Shown: positions 55,415-64,000 of the stretch, in pieces
Layout: every line of letters begins with the position of its first letter
How positions within the stretch are numbered: the first letter of the stretch is position 1
Assembly (NCBI GenBank): GCA_039583875.1
Contig: CM077161.1
Coordinates: 64,795,885-64,859,884, forward strand
Direction: 5' to 3'
Length of the DNA stretch: 64,000 bases
Source: Platanthera guangdongensis
Lineage: Eukaryota > Streptophyta > Magnoliopsida > Asparagales > Orchidaceae
Translations under genes and position numbers: made by a program
Notes under the pieces: model-generated
Seen by the model: the letters and a program-made list of their open reading frames with translations, nothing else
Told to the model about the DNA's origin: nothing
Database searches by the model: none

Positions 55415-57880
55415 ATGGCAGTGGAGGATGCAAGCTGTCTTGGTATTGATCTTCTTACAGAGGCGAACTGTGAACGGTGGAAGTCCTGTATGAAGAGCTT
55501 TCTTCTTGGCGAGGACCTTTGGGAGGTTGTATGCGGAACAGGAAGACAAGAGGATACTGCTGGCAATGCTGAGGCGATGAGAGCTTGGAAGGAGGCAAAT
55601 GCGAAAGCGGAGTCTATTCTCAAGCAGGTGATCTCATCGGAGCTCTTGGACCACATCAGTGGATGTCGGTCAGCTGCGGAGGTTTGGACTTCCCTTGATG
55701 GGTTGTTCAGGAAGAAGGTGAAGGAGGTTGCTGCTGATGATGGTCCCTCTACTTCATATCAGGAAGAAAGGAGTGTTACTCCTAGGCGTGATAGGAAGAG
55801 GAAGGAAGGACCACGGTGCTATAAATGCAAGCAGCAAGGTCATCTTCGGAAGGAGTGCAAGGTTACCTTGCTCTCGGCGAACGTTGCTCAGGTAGGGAGG
55901 AAGGAGAAGAACGTAGTTGGGACTTCAACTAGTTCTGGATCTGATCGGCTGGATGCCAATGATAGTGCAGCTATCTGGCATGAAAGACTGGGGCATGTAG
56001 GGATGGACAAGCTGAAAGCAATGGCGGAAAGAAGACTCGTAAGAGGCTTGCCTAGATTGTCATCCTATGGCGATGGTCGGGGGTGTGCGGGATGTCAGGA
56101 AAGTGGAGCCTATCGCTTCATGGTCGACAAAGCACAAGCCAGGAGTAATGCACCATTGGCGGTTGTCCATTGTGCTCTGGTGGGACCGACCATCACGGCC
56201 AGTCTTGGAGGCAGCATGTTCATGCTGATTTTGGTTGATGACTATTCTGGGTATACTTGGGTATACTTTATGAAGACGAAGTCCAGCATGGTACGCTTGT
56301 TTGTGGAGTTCAAGAAGCTTGTCGAAGGCCAGCTTGGCCGGAGGATCAAGGTGTTGAGGACAGGTTTCGGTGGTGAGTTTGACTCAACCGAGTTCTCACG
56401 CTTTTGCAGGAAGCAAGGGATCCGGATGGAGCTTTCTTGTGGACATACTTCACAACAGGGTAGTGTTGCAGCTCAGATGATCCGTTGGTTAACGGAGACC
56501 TGCAAGTGTTGGCTTCGGAGTAAAGGCGTTCCGAAGGCTCTTTGGGCGGAGGGAATAGCATGTGCTACTCATGTCATCAACCGGATGCCTCTTAGTCCGA
56601 TCATAATGAAGACTCCTTATGAGCTAATGTTCGGAGTGAAGCCCTCAGTGAAGCACCTTCGGGTGTTTGGATCTACCTGCTATATACACTCTCCGGGTGC
56701 TCTCAAAACAAAGCTAGTCTTTGTAGGGTATGATGAGCAGAGAAGAAGCTGGAGGTGTATGGATCCTGCGACGAAGAAACTCATAGTGTCGAGAGACATT
56801 GTTTTCGATGAGTTGACGCCGTATTGGGGTAGCTCTTATGTGGAGCTAGAGATAAGCAGGTCAGACGGTGGGCTGAAGGAGGCTGCTGCTAAGGAAGTGG
56901 AGTTGCCTGAGTCACCAGGTGCTCCAGGTTGTTCTAGCTCCGGGGCAAAGGCGTCAGAGTCAGGAAGAAGGGGGAGCGATGCTCCAGGACCTTCTGGCTC
57001 AAAGGCGGAGGCTTCCTGTTCAGGAAGCAAGGGGAGCGATGTTCCAGGCAGTTCATGTTCAAGAGGGAAGTCTTCTGGTTCAGGTAGCAGGGGGAGCGTT
57101 GCTCCAGGTGCTCTTGGTTCCAGTAAGGAGGCGTCTTGTTCAGGGAACAAAGGGAGCATTGTTCCGGGTTTGCCCGGGAACGGAGCTGGTTCAAAAGCAG
57201 CGGAGGTGGTTAGCCATGATCAGGTTCTTCGGAGATCGAAGAGGATCAGTAAGCCACCAGCTCGATATAGTGAAGGGAACACGGCGGACTTGGTCCCGTG
57301 TTTCCTTGTTAGCCCTCAGGTCGAGCAAGGGACTTCTGGCTGTGATGACCCCACTAGAATCAAGGAGGTGGTTATCACCAAGTCTGATGAGGTGACTTCT
57401 CTCAGAGGCAACGAGGCTTGGGCTTCTGGATCCAAGGAAGTTGGTGATTCTCCTATGATGCATGAGTGGAGGTTGAAGCTAAAGAAGGCAGAGGGAAGCA
57501 TGGCTCCTTTTGGGAGATGCTGGAGGGCTCCCTCATGGTCCATGATATGCGGGGCGAGGACTATGTCTTGGACATTTCTTCGTAGATGCTATCGGAAGGA
57601 CCAGGTGCAAGGTTACGGGAGCTGCTGGAGTTATTCACCACTTCTCACTTCAAGGGGGAGTGTTGAATTCTGTGAAGTGAAAGTGGATGAATGGAAGGCT
57701 TGGGAAACCTATCCGCGCGGACTACGCGGACTGGGTTGGCGGACTGCTAGGTCGGCAGGGATGTTGCAGGCGGTTTGCTCTGTGGCGGCCTGGGCGGTCT
57801 GTTCGCGCGGACTGCGCGGACAGCAGCGGCGGTCTGACAGGCCAATTATGCTCAGCAGGCGGTTTACTCCCAGGAAGTAA
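55415..57880 (+). CDS. Element H Gag-integrase polyprotein, catalytic triad lost
   Basis: ATG 55415 opens an 821-residue frame without a stop. Residues 1-100: copia gag start (LLTEANCERWKSCMKSFLLG). The middle of capsid is missing. Zinc knuckle CYKCKQQGHLRKEC is near residue 135. Protease is absent. The pre-integrase domain has WHERLGHVGMDKLKAM and CAGC. In the integrase core the three catalytic sites read HCALVGP, LRTGFGGEF and GSVAAQM, where elements C and E keep D, D and E. Later motifs TPYELMFGVKPSVKHLRVFG are normal. A Ser/Gly-rich region with a 20-residue repeat follows, then RRSKRISKPPARY, then unrecognised sequence; the frame runs through the PPT into the 3' LTR. It may act as a nucleic-acid-binding or particle protein; DNA-joining activity is not expected. 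Confidence 0.8.
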   Translation: MAVEDASCLGIDLLTEANCERWKSCMKSFLLGEDLWEVVCGTGRQEDTAGNAEAMRAWKEANAKAESILKQVISSELLDHISGCRSAAEVWTSLDGLFRKKVKEVAADDGPSTSYQEERSVTPRRDRKRKEGPRCYKCKQQGHLRKECKVTLLSANVAQVGRKEKNVVGTSTSSGSDRLDANDSAAIWHERLGHVGMDKLKAMAERRLVRGLPRLSSYGDGRGCAGCQESGAYRFMVDKAQARSNAPLAVVHCALVGPTITASLGGSMFMLILVDDYSGYTWVYFMKTKSSMVRLFVEFKKLVEGQLGRRIKVLRTGFGGEFDSTEFSRFCRKQGIRMELSCGHTSQQGSVAAQMIRWLTETCKCWLRSKGVPKALWAEGIACATHVINRMPLSPIIMKTPYELMFGVKPSVKHLRVFGSTCYIHSPGALKTKLVFVGYDEQRRSWRCMDPATKKLIVSRDIVFDELTPYWGSSYVELEISRSDGGLKEAAAKEVELPESPGAPGCSSSGAKASESGRRGSDAPGPSGSKAEASCSGSKGSDVPGSSCSRGKSSGSGSRGSVAPGALGSSKEASCSGNKGSIVPGLPGNGAGSKAAEVVSHDQVLRRSKRISKPPARYSEGNTADLVPCFLVSPQVEQGTSGCDDPTRIKEVVITKSDEVTSLRGNEAWASGSKEVGDSPMMHEWRLKLKKAEGSMAPFGRCWRAPSWSMICGARTMSWTFLRRCYRKDQVQGYGSCWSYSPLLTSRGSVEFCEVKVDEWKAWETYPRGLRGLGWRTARSAGMLQAVCSVAAWAVCSRGLRGQQRRSDRPIMLSRRFTPRK
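56950..57185 (+). repeat. 60-bp coding repeat in H
   Basis: Four tandem 60-bp units (AGGGGGAGCGATGCTCCAGG type) encode 20-residue repeats rich in Ser and Gly (GSDAPGPSGSKAEASCSGSK). Confidence 0.75.
57652..57660 (+). other. Element H polypurine tract
   Basis: AAGGGGGAG immediately before the 3' LTR. Confidence 0.85.
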
Positions 57881-59520
57881 CCGGGCGGATAGGAATGTTA
57901 TCCGCGGAGTCCGGCTTGAAGCGGACTGAAGAACTGGAGCTCGGCAGACCGGTTTGGCAGTTGCCTTGGTCTTGCTCTAGTGAAGCGGCAAGTGGAAGCC
58001 GCGGAGACCGCCGGTCAGCGCGGACAGGAACTGGAGGTCGCCCGGTATGGCGGGCTAGATCCAGTGTCCGCCAGTAAGTGCGGACTGGCCCTTGCGGCCA
58101 GTGGGCTGGACTTGGTGGGAATTGAACCAAGTCCAGGTGGCTCAGTCCGGGGAGATCGTGCAGTGGAGCGCGGGCTGGTTTCTCAGTCCGCCAAGCGTAG
58201 TAGAAGTGCTTTGCCTTGTTTGCTAGCTTGGGGATATGCGGACTGGAGGATTGCCCGTGCAGGAGCGTGCAGACTGGAGCTGGAGTCCGCTGAGTCCGGA
58301 GATGCCTTGTGATGAGGCAATGGACTCAGGAGTTGCGGACTGGAGTCTGCTGTTAGCGGACTGGATTGGCGTGTCCGCTAAGTCCGGAGGTGCCTTGGCA
58401 ATGAGGTAATGGGCTTGGGATATGCGGACGATAGCCGGGTATCCGCTGAGTCCGGCAGGTGCCTTGATGGCGCGGTTGCGGGCTCGGGTTTTGCGGGCTG
58501 ATGCCTTGTCCGCAGAATGGCGGATACGGCTTTTGTGGAGTCTGGCTGTGGTGGTCCTGGCTTGGTCTCTGGCGGCAAGGCGGACTGGATATTGGAGTCC
58601 GGCCTTGGAGAAGCTGGGGCGGACTGGCTATCTGCACAGGGCGGCGAACTGGCATGTGTGTCCGCGGGCTGGCGGACACATAAGTTCTTGCTGCGGGTTG
58701 TGGCGGTGATCCTATCGGGAAGGGCGGTGACCATACTCATCGTCGTGCCTATAAATAGGACCCATGTCACATCAGAACCAACCGGAACCTAGACCGAAGT
58801 AAGTGAACAGTATTTGAGCTCGCGTAAGTTGCTGCGGCCTGGACTTTGTGTCCGCGCGGATAGAGTTGACCCGGTTGTGCTGTGCAGGTTGTGCGGATAG
58901 CGCTGGAAAGCCAGGACTTGGCTCTGATTGCGGTCAGGGACAGTGCGGACTCTGCGGTTAAGCAACAGGCGGTAAACAGCAGGTCGCGGATAGCGGCCAG
59001 ACGGTCTTCTCTTTGGCGACTTGGTTCGGGTTTCAGGAAGTTGCCGGTTTCTGGCGGACTGTTCCATTCGGTGGCGCAGCTTGTGCGGTCTGGCGGCGTG
59101 CAGACCGGCGGTGAAGAGCTAAGCATTGGAGTAAGGGTGAGTCCGCGCGGCTTGGGTTGCGGTCTGGCGACCTGGCAGACTGAGCGGACTCCACAGCAGT
59201 AGGTCGGCGGCTTGATTGTTTGAGTCCGCGCGACTTGTTTTTTGTTCTTGTCTTTGTAACTGTCTCTGCTCTCCCGGTGTTGGGTTTTGGTGAAGCATGT
59301 CTCGCCATGTATGTCTCGCCTTGTAAAGAAGTTTGCTCTTGATCAATAAAGAAGCTTGTGCTGCATGTGTTGCTGGTTGTTACTGCTTTGTTGAGATAAC
59401 CACTGTTAACTCCATGATCCGGGTAAACTTTCAACATATAAGTGGGCGTATTCTCCTTCGGTTTGTTGAGTTTTCAGCAGGGTATCCAAGGGGGCGTCTG
59501 CGGTTTGTTGAATTTTAACA
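57661..59520 (+). repeat. Element H 3' LTR
   Basis: 1860 bp, nearly identical to the 5' LTR. CCCCC follows at 59521. Confidence 0.95.
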
Positions 59521-60568
59521 CCCCCCATTGTATCACGACGCGCATGCCTAAGACTCTCGCTACGCGCTCCAACAAACCACACTTTCAGGTCTCACATTGG
59601 ATGGACATAATGCAGGTCAGATCATCCACCCCCCGTTGCTCAAATTGCCTTGCCATCACCGAGTACAGCGTACTCGAGGCTAAATCAAAGACGTGGGTCG
59701 GTTTCACCTTACCTATTTGGCATAAAGCCTGGGTGTTTTCCTGGGCACACCAGTACTTACTATCACACACATTCATATAACAACATCAGAGAGTCTTTCC
59801 TGCGCACACCAGTACTTCCTGCTACTCCCTTTCACAGGTACAACCCCACAATTATCACAAATGTCAAGGGTATTTTCCTGACTTACCACCCTAGTACTTC
59901 TTGCTACTCCCTTCATAGGTACCACCGATGAACATCAAGTATTACAAAGGGTATTTCCTGGATTACCAATCCAGTACTTCCTGCTACTCTCCTTCACAGG
60001 TATAACCCATCGACTCCTAAACGACAAATTTATCACAGAGTCTTCTCCTGTGCGTATATGCAACATCACAAATCTATACCAACCTGTCTAGATGGGCTTC
60101 ACACAACATGCCTATTCCGTACTCCTTTTCTGGATCTATATGCCAAATGATTGAGGATTCCATGAATCAACCCAAAGGAGTCCCACAACAAGCCACCCTC
60201 TGGTGGGGGAATATTATGCACATGCCAAAAGGAAGCCTTCACATGGCTAGGAAGAAAATTTGTTACCCTCGAAGACCGTTTCGGTGCCATGAGCTCCTAG
60301 CTTGCTGGAAGGAACTGCAACGGCTTTTCCTCCGCAACGCTGGCCTCAAATATCTCTTCGGAACTCCGCAGCACCACTAGTGGCCAGCTCTCCTTCCTCC
60401 TCCTCCTTCTTCCTCTCTCTATAACATGTAGAAAGATAAAGGCCAAAACTCAAATGAGAATTTCCTTTTCATCCACGGCCTTAAGGAAGCAGGGAGGCAC
60501 CTCAGCCATTGGATCACAGCTGAAGAAATGGATAGCCACGATTTTGCCACAAAATCATATTTTTTTCC

Positions 60569-61065
60569 TGACACGGCCTGTGACACGCCCGTGTCCCAGG
60601 CCGTGTACCTCAAGCGGTGCTCAACTGACTTATCCAGTCCAGTACATGCCCATGTGACACGCTCATCTCACGGGCCGTGTCACCTAACATGCCTTCAGAC
60701 ACGCCCGTGTCTATGGCCGTGTACATTAGGTTGTACAAAATTTAATCTCAACCCGATAGGGACACGGCCAGTGACACGCCCGTGCCACATGCCATGTACC
60801 CAAGACACACCCGTGTCGTGGGCTGTGTACACTAGGCCTCAATGCCTTGGGCACATCCAGAAAAGGACACAGCACTAGACATGCCCCGGCTTAATTTCGT
60901 TGTGCTGGAGTTCGTCGACCTGTAGAGGACACGGCCTCTGACATGCCCGTGTCAGAGGGCGTGTGCCCTTATTCTTCATCGAACTGATTTTTCGTCGAAC
61001 ACTCGGCGACTGCTCACCCGAGCAGGACACGCCCTGGGACACGCCCGTGTCCTACGCCATGTCTC
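60569..61065. repeat. GACACG/CGTGTC palindrome array in G 5' LTR
   Basis: Same family as 47243-47750, with copies better preserved in the centre (GACACGCCCGTGTC, ACACGGCC). Confidence 0.85.
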
Positions 61066-61101
61066 CCAAATTTTCCCAACACTGGAATTTATGGTGTTAC
61101 A

Positions 61102-61335
61102 AAGGGAAGCCGGAGCCCGCCTTGAAGTGTGCCACGGGGATGGCGAGTCCTCTCCTGAGAGGTTGTTGATCTTTTTCCCCTCCCCATGTCTACTCTCCAC
61201 GAAGCTTGGTTGTATGTAGTCGCCTATGATGTCGAGTAACTCGCCTTCAGAAATGGCAACATGGGTGAAGTTGTGCTCAGAGAAGTTCCAGTCACACTTG
61301 CTTTGCCCATATCCATCACCTCTGCCACCACCCAT
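61102..61335 (-). pseudogene. Element F antisense gene 1, N-terminal part, broken
   Basis: ATG at 61335 gives MGGGRGDGYG. Following residues (AISEGELLDIIGDYIQPSFV) align with RLTKAEMDDFVEKHMQGSPL of D antisense gene 1. A frameshift is needed to continue to AIPVAHFKAGSGFP, which aligns with AVPIDHFDCGFSFP. The exon ends at element G and resumes at 45440. A TATA box lies about 120 bp upstream. Confidence 0.65.
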
Positions 61336-61456
61336 CTCGTGGGAGACTCGCTAGGCGGGACAAACTAATTCTCATAGAAAGCTGGCGAGTTGGGAGTTGC
61401 AGGGAGCATGAAAGAAGATGTCTTAAATACGGTGGGTGAGAGAGGTCTGGCGGGGT

Positions 61457-61466
61457 CTTTTTATAG
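61457..61466 (-). promoter_or_regulatory. TATA box of F antisense gene 1
   Basis: CTATAAAAAG on the minus strand, in the same relative position as in D. Confidence 0.55.
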
Positions 61467-61929
61467 ACAGAAAAAAGGCGTCTAAATGTCTCACCGGCGG
61501 GAAAAGTACGGATAGCAAAATGTGCCCTGACGCTTTGACTTCCGGGCCCATCGCGGGTTCCTCCCAGCTCGCATCTATGACGCAAGACTGTTCTGCAGCA
61601 AGCCACGCTTACCCGCATCCACCCAAGAGACGAGCGAGCCGTGATTTGCACCCGCCAAGAATAGTAGGCGAGCCGTTTGGGCTCACTATCTACGGACACC
61701 CAGCTCGCTCCCACCTAGACTTGGTGGGCGGGCTGGCCGAGCTGGTTCAATAATCTCGCGTCCGCTTAAAGAAGGGGGAGGAGAGCAAGAACGCTTCATC
61801 CACAATCACCTAGAGAAAACTGAGCAGCAACATAATGATAGTACGTGCAACAAACATCAAGCCCATTTGCGGGCGAGAGAGTCTCAAATAATTACAAAGA
61901 TTAAAAAGTCCCAAGAGGGAAGTTCATGG

Positions 61930-63030
61930 CCCTACAAAGCGAGATGGGCAAGGACGTAGATGTGACCCTAGCCCGACGATCAATACCGGGGAAGGGGCAG
62001 GTGGCTCAATACTGGATCCACTTCCACTTTCCCTGCCTCCGTATCCCAGATCAGAGTGGCATGTGAGGGTAATGGTACTGGCGAACCTCCAATAGCTCCC
62101 GCATAGCCAGGCTGACTTGCTCTGTGGTGTGCCTAAGCTACTCGCCGACCCGCATTATGTGCACCACCAGAGATGTAACTCCATCCCCATCAGCTGGATG
62201 CCTTGCTCCCTCCAGAATGGTAAACCACACTTCCACCGCGGCCATATCCTTGTCGACCCTATCAAAGACCACCTGTAGCAGTAGTGTGTGTTTCTGAAAC
62301 AACCTCGTCACCGATTTCTTCATCCCGTCTGCATTCGTCGGGTCGCCCAAATACACTGAAATGTGATCTGTATCAAGGGAGGCGAGTTCCCCTTCCTCAT
62401 GTCGATATCAGTGGAGGAGATCGTGTTAAAGCTTACAAATGGAAAGGTCAGAGGGAGCGAGCGGTAATAAGCAGGCACAAGTCCAAGCTCATCGGGGGTT
62501 AGTACATCACCCGCATCAGCATATGGACGAGAGGAGCACAACCGGCCCTGGAATAGCCCCCCTTCCAGAACTACGAAGGACTTCCCCAGTCCAGGCGGAA
62601 TTGGCGATTGAGGAACCTCCGGAGGGGCGTGCCCCTGGCCCGAAGGGCTGGTGACCCGCTCGGTTGTTAGTGAGAGAAATTGGCTTCGCTCCCCTCCGTC
62701 GCCTCCGCCTTCGCGGGGCGTCACTTGCGGAAAAAGGAATCAGCGGCAACGTGGCGAATCAAGCGGGAGGTGTGCTTACCTCATGGGTGACCTCGACAAC
62801 GGCCGCCGAGCTGGACACCGAGAGGTCATTTTAAGGAGACCGCCTGATAATTTTCCCTTTCACCAGCCTGAAGAGGGGGCCGAGCGATCCGCATGCCATT
62901 GATGGGGTGGCCTCGAGAGCCTCCTCCCTAGTCCTCTCCCTCGCGGCCACAAGGAAAACTCATATTTCCTCGGACACAGGCATCGTTCAGCTGCGGTCAC
63001 GGAGAAAGCTAAAAGGAGGCGGGATTTTTC
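61930..63030 (-). pseudogene. Element F antisense gene 2 region, degraded
   Basis: Open minus-strand stretches, 62724-62320 (DELGLVPAYYRSLPLTFPFV) and 62357-62138 (VYLGDPTNADGMKKSVTRLF and following). An acceptor-like ATTTCAG|TG separates them at about 62357. Position and TATA box correspond to antisense gene 2 of D, but I see little clear sequence similarity to it. The 61470-61930 interval shows nothing certain beyond promoter-like sequence. Confidence 0.4.
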
Positions 63031-63044
63031 CAAAGGCCTGATGG

Positions 63045-63056
63045 CATATTTATAGC
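63045..63056 (-). promoter_or_regulatory. TATA box of F antisense gene 2
   Basis: GCTATAAATATG on the minus strand, just inside the LTR boundary, as in D. Confidence 0.5.
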
Positions 63057-63150
63057 ATGAATGTGGGACCCACCAAAAGATTCTTTCCAACTCAGCAAAG
63101 TACTCACCGAACACGTGGGTTGGATGATTCTTTCCTATCTTGGCCAAGAT

Positions 63151-63166
63151 TAAAAAGAGCGGGGAT
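63151..63166 (+). other. Element F polypurine tract
   Basis: TAAAAAGAGCGGGGAT parallels the D tract AAAAATGTGCGGGGATTA and marks the LTR start near 63167. Confidence 0.6.
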
Positions 63167-63415
63167 TGTGTACAACCTTGTGTTCGACGAGTGGGTCCTC
63201 CAGGACAAATGAGTGGACCAAGGTGACCTACCAGACGAGTGGACCAAGCCGACCTTTCCGCGGTAGAACAGCATTCGGGAGAACTCAGAATGCCCAGCTC
63301 GGTCTCCCTTAAGCTAGGTGGGCGAGCTGCGTGAGCTGGCCCACCCAACCCACGTCCGCCTGGAGTTCGTCGAACCAAGTTGGGCTTTCGCTGAACTGAT
63401 ATTGAGTTGAGATCG

Positions 63416-63512
63416 GCGTTCGTCTAACGGATCTCATCATTCGTCGAACAGAGCTCAGCGTTCGTCGAACGGAGCTCAGGAGTTTAAAACCCGAATTCGT
63501 CGAAATAACCTC
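63416..63512. repeat. TTCGTCGAA palindromes in F LTR
   Basis: Four to five copies of GTTCGTCGAAC or one-base variants in about 100 bp, ending about 35 bp upstream of the TATA box. A further related site, GAGTTCGTCGAACC, lies at 63364. Confidence 0.75.
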
Positions 63513-63543
63513 GATAAACTCAATTCCTTTGGAAGTCCTTCTG

Positions 63544-63551
63544 TATAAATA
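63544..63551 (+). promoter_or_regulatory. Element F LTR TATA box
   Basis: TATAAATA in CTGTATAAATAGTTC. Confidence 0.55.
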
Positions 63552-64000
63552 GTTCTAAAGTGCCCAGCCCAACCTCCCAGAGGTGACCTGGCTTCCAGCC
63601 TGCCTCAGAGCAAGGGTCGGCAGACTGTGGCGGCCTGGCTCACGCTCGCCCAAAGAGGGAAGGCGAGCTGCGGGAGCCAGGTCGCGTATGCCCCATCGGG
63701 GTGGAGAGTTGTGGCGAGCCGACCTATAAGTCCTTGGAACCTGCCCAGTGGGGCCCAAAGGAAAAATTACATGGGTGCCCTTGCCAGGGGTGCAAATAGC
63801 TTATTAAAACAGTAGAGTCACGCTGTTGGCACACCCAGTTGGGCTGCACAGAGCTGTTCAAAATAGCAGAGGTTGGCTATTTGTTGGCCGACTTTAGAAA
63901 TCTATAAATAGTGAAAGTGAGCTATTAGATCAGGAATACTCTAGCGGGGGGGGGGGGGTGATTCAGGGTTTATAAAATGTTCTTCTAATTTAATCTAGTG

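Larger units (their letters stand above)
53468..59520 (+). mobile_element. Element H: compact Ty1/copia gag-integrase element
   Basis: 6053 bp with LTRs 53468-55328 and 57661-59520, about 99% identical by eye (roughly a dozen substitutions, mostly C/T or G/A). The 2332-bp interior holds one continuous frame with gag and integrase but no protease, reverse transcriptase or RNase H. PBS and PPT are intact. The flanks are CCCCC on both sides, consistent with a 5-bp duplication. It lies in the 5' LTR of G. Young and non-autonomous; it must have been copied by enzymes from another element. Confidence 0.9.
45441..61101 (-). mobile_element. Element G: Tekay/Del-like chromovirus with nested H
   Basis: Minus-strand Ty3/gypsy element, about 9.6 kb without H. 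LTRs run TGTAAC...GTTACA. The PPT region carries GGGGACGAAATTTTG before the LTR, the usual end of Tekay/Del elements. The order from 5' is tRNA-iMet-type PBS, gag, protease, reverse transcriptase, RNase H, integrase and a chromodomain remnant. It split antisense gene 1 of F. The flanks ATGGG (45436-45440) and AAGGG (61102-61106) are probably a target duplication with one change. Stops and frameshifts throughout show it is inactive. Confidence 0.9.
52709..61101 (-). repeat. Element G 5' LTR, split by H
   Basis: 52709-53467 and 59526-61101 together align with the other G LTR (45441-47786). The palindrome array is at 60569-61065. The edge GTTACA at 61101 meets element F. Confidence 0.9.
61107..64000 (+). 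mobile_element. Element F (Tat-like), right part
   Basis: Right side of F after element G: the start of antisense gene 1, antisense gene 2 remnants, a PPT matching that of D, and a probable 3' LTR that may run to or past the window edge. Confidence 0.65.
63167..64000 (+). repeat. Element F probable 3' LTR (partial)
   Basis: Begins TGTGTACAACC after the PPT. It contains the TTCGTCGAA motifs and a TATA box at 63544-63551. The 3' end could not be placed; a second TATAAATA at 63902-63909 and a run of 13 G at 63946-63958 lie near the edge. Confidence 0.5.

Noticed and set aside
63786..63800. CAGGGGTGCAAATAG resembling a hAT-type terminal repeat
   Set aside because: No matching inverted end or 8-bp duplication is visible within the window.
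63938..64000. CTCTAGCG with a G run, similar to the reverse complement of a SIRE LTR end
   Set aside because: The flanking bases do not match the C or E LTRs beyond the homopolymer; too short to call.

Overview
This window looks like repeat-rich nuclear DNA of a flowering plant. All the coding sequence I can identify belongs to LTR retrotransposons of plant lineages: SIRE/Maximus-type Ty1/copia, and Athila-, Tat- and Tekay/Del-type Ty3/gypsy. I see no host gene, rRNA, tRNA gene or CRISPR array. Lineage calls rest on reading the proteins, primer-binding sites and LTR ends by eye, not on a search.

Layout. Eight elements are nested up to four deep. The outermost is F, a Tat-like element seen at 43273-45440 and 61107-64000. 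E, a SIRE-like copia, lies in F and covers 6118-8634 and 36148-43272. Two elements lie in E: A, an Athila-like gag-protease element (minus strand, 1-6117, left part off-window), and C, a second SIRE-like copia (8635-36142, target duplication AGATC). C carries B, another Athila-like gag-protease element, in its 5' LTR (9763-16993, duplication GACTC). C also carries D, a Tat-like non-autonomous element, in its 3' ORF (24202-32941, duplication CTTAT). G, a Tekay/Del chromovirus on the minus strand (45441-61101), interrupts the antisense gene of F. H, a compact copia, sits in the 5' LTR of G (53468-59520, duplication CCCCC).

How the parts work. Only C, E and G keep reverse transcriptase, and all three are broken by stops and frameshifts. 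A, B, D and H lack reverse transcriptase and would need enzymes in trans. D and H have near-identical LTRs and look young. D carries a sense gag plus two antisense transcription units, each with its own TATA box; F has diverged, broken relatives of them.

Main observations. (1) Each LTR family carries its own repeated CpG-containing palindrome, usually just upstream of the LTR TATA box: GTCGAC in C, CTCGAG in E, GCACGACCA/TGGTCGTGC in B, GACACG..CGTGTC in G, TTCGTCGAA in F, CCGCGCGG in H. (2) In C and E the same palindrome recurs inside the element, followed by TATAAATAGG and a 3' ORF. This predicts an internal promoter built from the same module as the LTR promoter. (3) H has one long open gag-integrase frame in which all three DDE catalytic positions of integrase are replaced.
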